NCBI RefSeq assembly: GCF_020283565.1
Contig: NC_060061.1
Coordinates: 2,798,010-2,862,009, forward strand
Reading direction: 5' to 3'
From: Trifolium pratense
Taxonomy: Eukaryota > Streptophyta > Magnoliopsida > Fabales > Fabaceae
DNA length: 64,000 nt
Below, one piece after another: positions 11,600-24,200 of the stretch; position 1 is the stretch's first letter, and each line of letters begins with the position of its first letter. The notes under the pieces were generated by a model. That model ran no database searches, was not told the origin of the DNA, and saw only the letters and a list, made by a program, of their open reading frames with translations. The position numbers and the translations under genes were made by a program.

Positions 11600-13326
11600 G
11601 ACAATTCCACCATTGTTTGACCAATCACAGTCCAGTCAGGGCATCTATGCACCCGTTCAACGCACCGGTGCATCCATGCCCCAAAGGTTCATTTTTCCAT
11701 GTCAGAAGGGATTATGCACCAGTTCATGCTATGCATGCGCCAGTTCAACCTGTTAAAATTTGCAGAAACATAACACAACAGTTCTTTTTCGACGTAGAAT
11801 CAATTCTAACTCATGTTTTTACGAATCCAATTACTATCTCAACATGCAGGGCTTATGTAACCTCTTAATTAATTAATCAATTTCACGGGGTTAAAAGTTA
11901 AGCCTCAAACGAAAGGACAATATAGCTTATAGGATTAACTCAATAATAAATTATACCAACAAAAAAAAAACATCAAATCTCCATTTTCATATACAAATCC
12001 AACGCAAGTGCAAATACAAACTAAGTTCAGCCATCGACAACTATTTTACACTTCCCTAACCAAAGCTCCCATCAAATAGCTGGCATACTTTAATGGAGGA
12101 CATTATGATACACAATCTTTTTACAATATGCTCAAACAAGAGTAAAATTCACAGTATGGTAAGTTTTCCACTCTTTTTATTTTTCTATTTTGACGTCAAG
12201 AGTAAACATTTACGGGAAACACCAATGCAATAACATAAGAATAATAACAAAGCAATATGTACTAGTAAATAAAACTCTCCGGGTTGCAAAAACAGATAAC
12301 AAACATCAACAAATATACGACAATAAATTGAACAAATAAAACACAAGAATGTTGAAACTAAGTGTAAATCGTTAGTAATCTTATATAGACTAAAACTGAG
12401 TTAAATGAAAAACATAAAAGAGGTGAGTCAAAGCTTTAAAATTTTAGATGAAAATGCAATCTTTTGGTGGTGCAAGATTTTAGCCAATTATTGTTCTGAG
12501 GGAGGCGGCAGTGGATCCAGATGAAATTGAGACCTTGTTCAGAAAGTCCTATAGTCACTATATTGTTGGTAATTGTTAAAATTCAAGTACGAATCGATAT
12601 CACCGCAACATCCATATAACAAGTAGAGAATATATCAAAAGGAACTAATTCAATAAGGGGAATGAATGAACAAACAATGACAATTAAATGTCATGCAGGT
12701 GGTGTGAATGGTTAGAGCATCTCCAACCATAGAACTACTTTCGGATTCTAAAATTAAGCAGACCAACCCAAACTATGTCAGTCCTAACCTGTGTAACAGT
12801 CTTAACTCTTAAATTCTTTTTTCATATGATATGGGCAAATCTGTACGCTTTATTTAATTACACTCTGATAAAGAAACATGCAACAATCACAGCATCTCAT
12901 GGTTAACTAAAATTACCAAGCAAATAACAACTATGTCAGCAAAGAGAACAAATAATAACTATCATTTGACTCAAATACATACACACACAGTAAACCAATA
13001 AGGGGAAATGTATGATTTTGAAGAAAAAAATTGACAAACATAACTAACACCTTTAGGCAGACAAATATCAAAAACATTTTCACATACATTTTTCATTGCA
13101 AGTATAAAAAGAGAAGAGTGGCAACCTGCGGACAATGTAAACAACCTCATAATACTAATTATTATCATCAATAACCAACAAGTTATATCTTGAGTAAACA
13201 TATTCTTCTAAATAAAAATAATAATACACCAACACAAAGGAAGTAGATAGTTCAAAAATCAGATTACAAAAACTGATAGACCTTCAGAGAGAAAAGGAGG
13301 CAAAATTCAAAAGCACCAAATACTTG
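11600..13326. other. intergenic, no gene seen
   Basis: AT-rich DNA between the Mutator-like element and the 3' end of eIF3G. Open frames are short and lack motifs. The right-hand end probably carries the eIF3G 3' untranslated region. Confidence 0.5.
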
Positions 13327-14380
13327 TTAGGTTGTTCTTGGGGTGGCCCATTCAACTCTCAGGATGAGATTGTCGTAGCCATATCCATTGAGTTTGTTAA
13401 TAGCCCTCTGAGCATCTTCCCTGCTTACAAAGTTGACAAAGCCGAATCCCCTACTCATGCCAGTCTTTTGATCAATAGCAACATAGACCCTGCTGACAGT
13501 ACCAAAAGGGCGGAACAGCTCAAGCAAATCAGGTTCCCTTGTGTCTTCTGAGAGGTTGGTTACCCGAACAGAATTCTCATCATTCCTTCGCCTCATGTCG
13601 GAACCAGTAGTCCTCTCCGCACCAGCTCTTAGGCTAGGAGGTACATATGCACCCTTACCCCCGGCAGCAGCCGCAGCAGCACCATCTGCTGCTGGAGGTT
13701 TATCAACAAAACCCTCAGCAGGTTGTGCAAGATCCTTATAGGGACACCTTGAAGTCCAATGGTCACCCTTCTTACCACAAGTCCTGCATACCATAAGAAC
13801 GGCACCTTTTTGATGAGCCAGTGGGTCGATATTGCTTGAATCCTCCTTGTTGGAACCTGTAGACAGAGTAACACCAATTAATTACTAATGTTGAGATTGT
13901 TTGTTTGTTTAATATTGAAATCATTGTATTGTATTTGTAGTAGTAATTGGTTATGCCTAGCTAGCCTCAGAGATAATAATAATAATAATAATAATAATAA
14001 TATAGAAAACAAAAAGAGAGAGTAATGTAATGTAATAAATAACCAATAGCTTTGGGGCGTTCGAGAAGGATCTCTTCAGTTGAGACCATAGTGAGGCGTG
14101 CACCGACATCTTCTTGAACGGCGTCGCCGAATTTAGGCCAGGAACGGCGTTCGATGGCGCGTTTGCTGACACGAGCGTTGGCGAGTTTGCGGGTGCGAGT
14201 GGTTGTTGTGATCTTAACCTTATTACCGTCATCATCGAACTTGTATTCAATAACCCTTTTGATTCCATTTTCATCAGGACCAATCACCTGACGTGGCGGT
14301 AAAAGGAAATCAAGATCCTCACCGTCGTCTTCCTCCAATTCTCCCCACCTTAGCTTCGCCGGTTCGCTTAGATGCGCCAT
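13327..14380 (-). CDS. EIF3G: translation initiation factor eIF3 subunit G
   Basis: Two exons, 14380-14044 and 13856-13327, joined by a GT-AG intron, give 288 aa, close to the 294 aa of the Arabidopsis protein. eIF3G is a subunit of the eIF3 complex on the 40S ribosome and acts in scanning and reinitiation. The N-terminal eIF3g domain begins MAHLSEPAKLRWGELEED and includes the RVIEYKFDDDGNKVK segment. A zinc-knuckle-like motif CRTCGKKGDHWTSRC is at 136-150. An alanine/glycine-rich linker follows, then a C-terminal RRM (about 208-286) with RNP2 VRVTNL and RNP1 RGFGFVNF. The chosen ATG fits the family start; an upstream in-frame extension begins without an ATG. The intron carries an ATT trinucleotide run near its donor. 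Confidence 0.95.
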
Positions 14381-15814
14381 TTCCACAAGACACAAAAAAC
14401 CCTAGAAAAACAACTAGATAGATAGATAGCTGTTTCTTTGACACACACGGATAATAATAATAATAATCGAAATGAAACAGAACAGAACATGTTCTTCTGC
14501 TACTGGAATGGAAACAAATACGAGGATTGGATTTCGTATTTGGGCTTCATTATTTGGCCCATATTTACCCTTTTATGGAACAGCTTTTCTACACCCCCCA
14601 CCACCCCCATTCTTCTGCACTAACTAACAAAAGAGTTCAAAGACCCGTGCATAATAATTTGATGTCTCTTAAGTCTCTAGATGTAGTGTTTAAACGGATT
14701 GATTATGTCATTAAAAAAATATTAGCAGCACAACTTGTTACTTATTTTTTCCTTTTAATCAAATGTAATTATCTTACATGTATATAAAAAAATGATAGAG
14801 TACCATGTGAACAGGGCACTGTAATTACATCTATCCATTCAAGGTCGAGGATACTATCCACACACATATCCTTTCAGTTTTTTTTTGTCCTTAAATCCCT
14901 CTATTCTTCAAATTTACAAACAAAACATTAAAAGACAAAAACCATAACATCCACAACTGCAACTTAAGTCGTTAAAAACAACTTCCTGGTGTAACCTCCC
15001 GCTCAAAACGAAAAAAAATACAAACAAATTGGCATCAAGCAAATTTTAATTAATTTAGTTTAAGAAAACAAATGGTTATCAGATAGTTTTTTTTTTAAAA
15101 AAAAAAATTCTTACATTAAAATTCATTTTCTACTGAAATAGTCTTGGGGAGAAAGTTTTGGTTATCATGTATCATGTGTGTCATGAAAAAAAGGCCAATT
15201 ATTCAGCCCTCATAATACTACCAATACAGAAAGTCGTGAGCTATCATGCATAAAGACAAATTCACTTGTTTTGGGGATAATTAACTTTGATGGTAGCAAC
15301 CAATAATTATTACGAAATGTTGTAGATAAAATAAATTCGTAAATTAAAATTCACCAAATATATCTATCCGTTAACATGATTTACTTTTGGATGTAGTAAA
15401 TTCAGAGTACATCTTGCCTCTTAAAGTCAGTAACAAACAACAAAAAGCACTAACAAATGAAAGTACATGAGCAAAGATCCCGTGAAGTACAATGTATTTT
15501 TAAGAAGGAAAAAAAAAAAAAGCACAGATAAATCCTGAGCTATTCCCATGACCAGTTGCCTGACTTGACTGATATTACAATCCTAATATTTACCTAAGCA
15601 AAATTGAGATTCAATCTGGTTTCCAGGTATAAATTGCCGAACCACGAATGACAAAAGAATCAATATCATGCAGAAACCACGAGTCAGATCACTCCTGTAT
15701 GATTATTGTAACAATAAACTCACCGATCGTCTCGGGGCATAAAAACCAGCATCATGCATCACCCAACCAAGACCAGTTATTCAGCTCTCAAATCTTGTAT
15801 TCCCAATTATTTAT
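14381..15814. other. intergenic between eIF3G and TOC64
   Basis: Holds the eIF3G promoter and 5' leader on the left and TOC64 3' flanking sequence on the right. I see no gene or transposon with recognisable ends. Confidence 0.5.
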
Positions 15815-18800
15815 CTACTGAAATAGTTTCCTCAACCTTTCAGCAGATAAAGCAGCCCTTTTGTTGGTTGGCTCAAGTACAACGGCATATTTAAAATCTG
15901 TATGCCAAATCTTTCATTAGTTTATGCTTTTGAAATTCTAAAATCTTCATATGATAATGAGAACACTTATGAGGAAAAAAGAATGTAAACCCTGTTAATA
16001 TGCAGTTGTCTAATTTGTGACGGTAAACACAAAATTTCATCCCAAATAATTCAAACATTTGAATTTTGGACAGTCGTCCAATCATCAGCAAAACTTGATG
16101 GTTGAGTTCCCATAACAAATTTAAAGAAAGAATAAATACTAGAAGCCCACAAACAGAAATCAGCTAAATATGGGCAATGGCTAAAATTAACCCCAATAAG
16201 TGAGAGTCAAGTTAAATCTTATATTTTTTTAGATAATTTTCGAACCAGATGAACGTTACCAAAAAAGAAAAGTGTGGCTAATGGCTAATCATGCTATTAA
16301 TGGCTACAGATCGGTTCTCAACTTTGAGAACCTCTTCATTTTTCTAGAAGAAATGAGAATATGTAAACAAATTTGAGAATAAAAGATCTTACCATCAATT
16401 GCTTCTTTGTAGTAGCCTAGCATCTCTCTAGCTGTACCTCTACGAAAGTAGGCCTTCACATTCTGTTTAAAACAAAAATGAAGAGAGGACGTTGCTGAAA
16501 AATGCTCACGGCTAACTCATACAAGAAAACATATAATACTCAGGTATATGAACTATTTAATTGAACTTTGTTTGAAGAGTACGTATTGAAAATAGCACGA
16601 AATATTTTTTCCCTGCATATCGATAAATCTTTCTTGGTCTCATTTCTCCTTGTTTTACAACTGAATAGTAATTCAATTATTACCAAGTCTTCGTTTTCAT
16701 CACACATATATTTGGAATGATGACAATATTTTGTCATAGTCTAAAATGACAAAGCCATTATTACCAAGTCTTCATTTTCATCACACATACATATATTTGG
16801 AATGATGACAATATTTGTTTATAGTCTAAAATGACAAAGCCATCAATCAAAACAATGCCATAAACTTTCAAGGAGAAAGCTCTTTGAAGATAAAAGTCAC
16901 CTTTTTGTCAAGACCTATTGCTTTTGTACAATCTGCCTCAGCTTGGAGATAACTGGATTAACAGAAAACAAATTCATTAGAGTTGCAGGAAACTCGAAGA
17001 GAAATAGTAAAAGAATGATACACTACCTGCCAAGTTCTAGGTACGCTTGAGCCCTGTTACTGTAGTATGTTGCGTTATCGCTGCAGAGTTTGATAGCTTC
17101 AGTGTAAAATCCAATGGCTTTCTGCCACTGCTTATCTTTGTAGGCTTGATTTCCCTGAACCATTAAATGATGAACCCTAAAATAGTGAGCGAGGTGAACA
17201 GGCACAAAAGGAACTGAGAATTGACTAGCAAAACTATCAGATGCATCTTAATAAAAAGGCCAACTTAAATAACAGTGGAATGTCTAAATTATAACACCTC
17301 ATAAAAAGCATCAACCTACATTTGAGTGATTTGACATAGAGAAACTTATGGAAGACACAAAATGCAATATTAACCAGAATGCATGGTTTGTCCTCCAGAA
17401 AAAGTAAAAGCACACCATGATCAGAATGTTTTAGCTGCTTGCAAAGTAAATTTCTCTATGCAGGAATGGTGGGAGAACAAAAGAGAGAACATAGATGCTT
17501 GGCTTTTTTGTATATACTCGTACCAAATGAATGTTGTAACAATGCAAATCAACCGTAGCTGTAGTACACAGTCACATGAAAATTGGAAAAATAAACTCAA
17601 CCCCTAATCTCAAGAGTCACGCTGAGAAGTTCATGGACTGTAAATTAAAGATAGTTACGGTTTTATAATTATAACAGTATAGGCATAAATGTAACTGGTG
17701 ATTTAGAACTATAACCATGCCAGTTATACTGCACAATTGCAATAAATATATAACAGCGATACCTTTTCTTTGGCAATCTCAGCAGCTTGTTCCTTGCTGA
17801 CAACATTTTTTGATGATTTACTCGTGGCAGCAATATCAGCTTGCTCTTGGAAAATTGTATACATGGCCTTTAGTGTGTCAAGCAAAAAGCGATCACCACC
17901 GTGTCGGGCTATCAAGGACACTGAAACAGGATACTTGTCATAAAATCCCAATGGTATTGTAACCTGAAAGGATAAATTAGGATAATATCAACAACAAATT
18001 TATTACAACCACAATTACCAGAGATTTTACCCATTAGGTGCATAGTGGTAAGTTAAGTTCTATCACTGATGAAAATCAAACAGAGAGCCAATGATATTTG
18101 ACTGAGGAAACAAGTTTTTGTCAAATAACAAATTCTGAGGATACAGACGAACAGTCACAAATATAAACAAAAACAGATAACATTAAGCAACTTTCATGAA
18201 GGTGAAATGAAATCTTTACCTGACAGCAACCTGATATGCTAGCGATACTTAGCAGGCTCAATGCACGGCTCTGATAATCCTGAGATAGGATCTCCTTTCC
18301 ACCTAGTTTTGGAGGAGGATCAACCACAGTAGGGATCACCAAAATTCCTTCGTCCTTAAGAAGGTTAAAATGTATTAAAACTCGCAACAATTATGTTTCC
18401 CTTATCAGATAGAGACTACTAAAATACAAAAACAAACACTTTACAAGAATTAGCATATTAAAAAATATTCACTTTCAAACTTGAAAGAATTTTCTGCAGG
18501 CTAGCAGTATTCTTTGATTATTCAGAGTAACTTATATATAGAAAGGTTTCTTCTAATTTAATACCAATGTACATTCACCGTAAGTTTGAAAATTTCAGCA
18601 TAAATTTCAACTCTTACACAAACACGAATATTCCTCCCACAACACACTTTGCTTGTCTGTATTCTTGGTTTTTTTTTTTTGGCAAAGTCTGTATTCTTAG
18701 TTAATTTCTTATAAAGTAGGAAACACAAATTATTGGTAGTTTGTTACTCCATACAATAGAAATTAACAATGTCTCCATATAAGTTTGTTAAAATTCAGCA

Positions 18801-21756
18801 CAGCTTTTAGCTCTCCAACAATCACATTAAAATCCACCCACTACTATTGTGAATGTGCTCTTTTGTTTTTTAAGAAAGCAAGAAGGATAAACCACTGGTA
18901 AAATATAACGTTTAAAAAATGTAGCTAAAATTGGAATGAGGCATCATGGAGATTGACTTTGAATCAAAAGGATTTAAGATTAAATAGGGAGGAGAGTAAA
19001 ATGATTACCTTCAAAAGTGAATTTAAAGCAGCACGCATCTCAGTTCTAACAGATTTAGAGTTTTCAATCTCAACTTCAGATACGTCAAATTTTTCCTGCA
19101 ATTGTGCTGAAACAGCTGGATGAAGATCAGGTTTTACTATGCTCATCCACTCATCATGCTTATTTCCAAATTCATGTCTGCACGTGGCAAAAAACACTAT
19201 TATTCAAGGCTTCCGCAGACGGTCATAATACACAACAAGTATAAATCAAATAAACCCATAACGAGGAATACTTAATTAACAGGAGAAGTTATGACATGAT
19301 AAACCCATGGATAGATCAAAACACAACAAAATTGTTGAACGTAAAACAATTCTACCAAATGACAAAAATCGCAGTTTCCATTCAAAGTTAACCATAAAAG
19401 TTGCAAATTATAATGATATTTACAACTAACCTTTGTAGAAATTGCATAATACTGGCAAGCAATTTTAACGAAGAAGATTTCAGTTCACCATTTAATTTTT
19501 GGTTGGAATATGCCTTCAAGCTGGGAACTTTAGAACTTATATAGTCCTCAAGATTTATATGCTTCAATACTTGCTCTGAAGATAATTGATATTGAATAAA
19601 AATGAACAGAATGCAATAGTAAGAACAAGCACAAGTTATCCAAAAAACAACCGCCAAAACACAAACTGAGGCAAGAGCATCCAATGCAAACGAAACTGAT
19701 AAGGAGTATATTAAAGAACATACTTCCAAAAAGCTTCTCAGTGGCTTTGATCACCACTTGAGAACTCCTGTCAAGAGGAACATTTAGTTGTTGAAAACAG
19801 TCATCGGCTATAACAATTTGCCGGGGACTGCGTTGCATTAGAAATGGTGCTTGTAAAAGTATATGCCCAACTCGACGCAGTATATCAGGATCCTTTGCAA
19901 ACCAACCTAAAAAGAGCATTTCAGAGGTAAGATGAGTTTGAAAACTGCAAAAAATGGTAGGAGCGCAAAATTCGTTTATAAAAGAAAAGGAGTGGCAGCA
20001 ACTGTATGAAGAAAGTTTAAACAAATCGGCTGTAAGAAAACATCTGCTTAATCCTCTTGTTGGTGTGGATTAGCTTATTTTATCATTTTGTGTTCAAATA
20101 TTCATAATCAAAATATTATCAAAGAAAGCATCTAAAGAAGTCCCTAAAAAGTAATCAAATCCAAAGTTGACCTGATTTTTATACCATGCAAATATACTAA
20201 TCATTCAGAATAAATAAAGCAGCCACCTAAATCAAACCAGAAAAATTGATTGAATCAATCATACATACCAACAGTGTCCAGACTTGTTGAAATGGGTATG
20301 ATTCCCACATGAGAAACAGCACCATGTGAGGGTCGAAATCCAAGTATCCCACAGAATCCAGCAGGTACTCTGACCCCTCCAGAAGTATCAACGCCTATAA
20401 TGCACAATGATGCAATCATATCAGACACATAGTCACAAGTCAGCATATTAGTGACATCTAACCAGAAAATAATATTTGTCCAGGCACAACATGTAATTTC
20501 ATATTTTGACTACCTTATTCTAAAGAAATAAATATTGTGCAGCATCCCAAGACAGCTTTTGAAAACCTATTTCCCAAAATCAATTCATTAAACATTTAAA
20601 TTTAAATGTCTGGATTTTAAAATACATTCTAAACATTTGAGTTATACAACCAACAACAAAAGTGTTTTCCAACTAGGTAGTGTCAACAACACAGATTGAA
20701 CGACGTCATAATATGTCATCAAGAATCATGTCTGATGATAGATCATTTTAATCTAAATTTCTCTTCATGGTTCAGGTTATATAGTTTTTGTTGGTGTGAC
20801 TTTATCTCTAATTATTGGATTAGCCTCCATATTTGTCTTCTCTACCAAGTTGTGTACACTAAGAGGTATCATTCATGACTTTGTATGTAATAGTTTGATT
20901 CCTAGATATAATCTTATCTTATTTTGTAAGACCGCTGATCCAACATATTCTAACTTGCTACCAACCATTTGTATGATGGAGTATAGATACTTGAACAGAA
21001 AATTGAGAGTAAATGAGAAGCTGACCCAAGGAGAAATCAACAAAATTAGCAGCAACAGCGACGGCAGCGCCACTAGAGGAACCGCCGGGTACACGAGCAG
21101 GGACAGCGGGATTGGTAGGTGTTCCAAAATGCTTATTTTGGCCACTGATGCTGAAAAAATGAATGACAAGCAATTATTATTATTATTACAATTTTGTTTG
21201 TGATGATGATAAAATAGAAGGAAAGTGAGTAAACCCTAGGTAGGGTTTATATATATATATATATACCCATAAGCGAAGTTGTCAATAACGGTAGTTCCAA
21301 TACAGGTTGCACCGGATTGAATAAGAGTAGAAACAGCTGGAGATGTAGAAGAAGCAGGTTCGTGCGTCCTAGCCCACTCCGGATGACCAAACGTCGACAC
21401 ATGTCCCTCTACGTCAAATCTGTATTGTTGATTGATTGATTATAATTGAGAATAATAATAATTCATTCAAAGAAACAAATAATAATAAGAAAGAAAGATA
21501 TATTTACTTACAAGTCGGAAATTGCAAAAGTGAGGGATGTGAGTGGATGAGGTGCTTTGGGAGGAGCAGGAGGTGGAGGAGGAAGCAACTGAAGCTTTTG
21601 AATGAAAGCGCCGAAATCCTCTTTGATAGATTGTTTAAGCTTTCTTGTTAATAAATAAATTCCTCCTGCTAAACCCAGACCCAATACAACCCATATATTG
21701 TGATGATGAGGAGATTGAGAACCCATTGATTTTGATGATTTTGATTTTGAATTCAT
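15815..21756 (-). CDS. TOC64: TOC64, chloroplast outer-envelope preprotein receptor
   Basis: Thirteen exons, from 21756-21512, 21419-21267, 21150-21026, 20394-20269, 19906-19724, 19575-19431, 19177-19009, 18354-18220, 17963-17763, 17154-17027, 16952-16901 and 16462-16393 to 15897-15815. All have GT-AG junctions and the frame is continuous, giving 604 aa. TOC64 sits in the chloroplast outer envelope and docks Hsp90-bound preproteins through its TPR domain. Residues about 21-37 (IWVVLGLGLAGGIYLLT) form the N-terminal anchor. An amidase-like domain follows (about 60-470). The serine nucleophile of true amidases is glycine here (VDTSGGVRVP), as in other TOC64 proteins, so it should be catalytically dead. 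Three TPR motifs occupy 495-604 (from GNQAYKDKQW). The N-terminal EDFGAFIQKLQLLPPP and ISGQNKHFGTPTNP fit TOC64-III better than the mitochondrial OM64. Translation could also start at MGSQSPHHH, 10 residues in. Confidence 0.95.
16676..16843. repeat. 81-bp tandem duplication in a TOC64 intron
   Basis: Two adjacent copies (16676-16756 and 16757-16843) of a unit running from ATTATTACCAAGTCTTC to GACAAAGCCAT inside the intron between exons 11 and 12. The second copy has a 4-nt ACAT expansion. The homologous fragment near 10.15 kb carries one copy only, so the tandem duplication probably came after the split, or was lost from the fragment. Confidence 0.8.
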
Positions 21757-22045
21757 TCACTCACTCACTCACTACTTGTGTGTTGTGATTATTATTATTA
21801 GTCTTAACTCGTAAGTAGAATAGAATAGAACTAATAACAACAACAACAACTCGGCCCTCAATCCTCTCCTCCTCACCCGCCGCCTCAACTTCTTCTCTCT
21901 ATCTATAGTCTATCTAATCTCTACTCTATCTCCTTCTAAAAAACCTTCCAGTTTTTATTATATTATTTTAATATAAAAAAACAAATAAATACATTCATCG
22001 GATTTTTTTCTCGAGAAAATAATTTTTTTTTTTATGATTTATAAT
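21757..22045. promoter_or_regulatory. TOC64 5' leader and promoter region
   Basis: Sequence upstream of the TOC64 start on the minus strand. It contains short tandem tracts and a CT-rich stretch near 21850-21945. No clear TATA box was identified. Confidence 0.35.
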
Positions 22046-22892
22046 TAGAGGTGAAAATAGATCGGACCGATCTACAGAGATTTATGGCCTAACCTACATA
22101 GATTCATGTCAAGTTAAACTTAATTTTTTAAGAATACTTTATAAGTATATTTAGCTAAAAAAAGTCTTTGAGGCCTATTAGGCCGATCCATTTAAATTAA
22201 TTTAAATAATTTGTTTACTACACTTATTATTTATATATTAAAATTTATAGTTTGATTAAATTAAAAAACTATCAAGTTTAAGTTTATATATATATACACT
22301 CTACGTCCCATAATATAGGCAAAAAAAATATTTTCACACTTATTAAGAAAAGTAAAATATGATAATTTTAAGTTTGACTTTTTGTGTGTTTGTTGAAATA
22401 AGTTTCATGGAAATATGTAAAAACTTGGTTATTGATTATGGGGAAAAGAAGAGAGAGAGTAAATTAAGTAAAAGTTTATCTTAAAAATAATAAAAGTTAG
22501 TTTTTTTTGCTTATAATTTGGGACATGAAAAAGTGATTTTTTTTGCTTATAATATGGGACGGAGGGAGTATATACTATTATAAACTATAATTAAAATATG
22601 ATGAAATATATAATCAATTTCTCTAAAATATCATGTTAAATACTAAAAGGAACATTGATTTATTAGTTCATAAGTATATTTTAAAATAAATATAATTATT
22701 TATTTAAATATATTCTTATGAAATAAACTTTTAAACAGACTAACATGTCACATCAGACTTTCAGAAGGTCAGTCTCAGGCTTAAAAATTAAGCCTATGAT
22801 AAGCCACAAGCCAAATTCAGACCTTCGATTTTTTGACAAGTCAGACTCAGACTTGACAAAGCCTAGCTCGGTCTAGCATATTCTCACCTCTA
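22046..22892. mobile_element. hAT-like non-autonomous element, degenerate
   Basis: The ends are imperfect inverted repeats: TAGAGGTGAAAATAG on the left and, reverse-complemented, TAGAGGTGAGAATAT on the right, each followed within a few bases by GACCG. The flanks TTTATAAT and TATACAAT match at 6 of 8 positions, compatible with an old 8-bp duplication. The inside is AT-rich, has no transposase, and contains a Stowaway-type MITE at 22297-22568. The superfamily call is tentative. Confidence 0.5.
22297..22568. mobile_element. Stowaway-type MITE
   Basis: A 272-bp element. The right end reverse-complements to CTCCCTCCGTCCCATATTAT and the left end reads CACTCTACGTCCCATAATAT. It is flanked by TA at 22295-22296 and 22569-22570. 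The CTCCCTCCGTCCC terminus and TA target duplication are hallmarks of Stowaway/Mariner MITEs. A relative lies at 39469. Confidence 0.85.
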
Positions 22893-23900
22893 TATACAAT
22901 GAGCTGGTGATCGAATCCATGACCTATATCATAATTTTCAAACTCCTCAACATTAGACTAATTGTATCCTTGATAGCTACATAAACTAATTTCTCTAGCC
23001 CTGTGAGATCAAGATAGACAGTAAATTATTCCCAACAATTTTAAAGTTGTCTGAAACACCAATAACCGAACTCAAAATCTTAGTTATTAATTTTTATAAA
23101 ACTTTGTCATTTCATTTAAGTAGTATTTGATATTTTTATTTAATTTTTTTTTGGGATTTAGTCTTATTTAAATTTTAGTTACTAGTGTTTGTCATCATTT
23201 TTTCAAAACGAAAGTGTTTGTGTATGTATTTTCCACTCTGATATCCTAATTTTTTTTAAGACAATTCAAATTGTTAGACTCAGTTTCGAATTCGAACTTT
23301 GCTGTATTTGTGGAGATAAATAAATATAAATATTTTTATAAAACTTTTGGATTGAAATATTATCCCATCCTAAATTTTAGTTTAGGAATACAAAATTTAG
23401 AGTTCAATTTGGCAAGAATAAGTGTAATGTTTGAGGTTTGAATATGATTTCTTTGCATAAATTGTCATGTTCCTACTAATCGAGTTATGCCATGAGTATA
23501 AATTTATTATTATTATTATTTTTTTACGAAACAAGTATAAATTTATTAATGTTAATATATCTTTCATATATTATTATTAAATTGATTTTTATATGCTCAA
23601 ATTTCATTTTTAATTTATCAATGCTAACTAATAGTAATACCGCTAAATAACAAAAGAGTGGTGTTATTTTTACAACAAAAAATTGACAATTTTTTAGACA
23701 ACCATTTTTTTCTTCCTTTTTCAACAAAAACAATAAAGTGAGAGGGGAGAGAGGACAGATATAATGAGAGCGTGAGATAATTGTCAAAATCAAATAACTA
23801 AATATTTTTTCTGGACATTATTATAAAAAAAATTTACTTTTTAGATTGATGAAAAAAAATGATTTTCCAAAACTTATTTAACACTTTGTTTTTTTCCTTA
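22893..23900. other. intergenic, AT-rich
   Basis: No gene recognised. There are scattered short open frames without motifs and no clear terminal repeats. Confidence 0.45.
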
Positions 23901-23984
23901 ACATAACCCTCGGAATTTTTGTGACGCAAAAGATCCCTAGGAATTCCTTCTTTCTTCATTGTCAAACTTTTTCCATCCTCTCGC

Positions 23985-24200
23985 CAATGCAATCCAATCA
24001 TATCACGGTAAGTATCCCCTCCGTCAAACCCACTCCCACCGGCGAATCCTCCTCCGTCAAACCCACTCTCCTCCTCCGTCAAACCCACTCCCACCGGCGA
24101 ATCCACCTCGTCCTCCGTCGCACAACCACTCACCATGACGACAATCCAATCAGCTTAAATCGCAAAATCAGCTTAAATCGCAAAATCAGCTTAATCGGTG
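23985..24200. repeat. GC-richer minisatellite block
   Basis: Three imperfect copies of a unit built on CCTCCGTCAAACCCACTC, with CCACCGGCGAATCC after two of them, run from about 24018 to 24110. A short tandem AAATCAGCTTAAATCGC repeat follows near 24150-24196. The block reads open on both strands, as expected of tandem repeats of this composition. I do not call a gene here. Confidence 0.6.

Noticed and set aside
23834..24136. Glycine/aspartate-rich open frame on the minus strand
   Set aside because: It is the reverse reading of a tandem repeat. There is no family motif or splice context.
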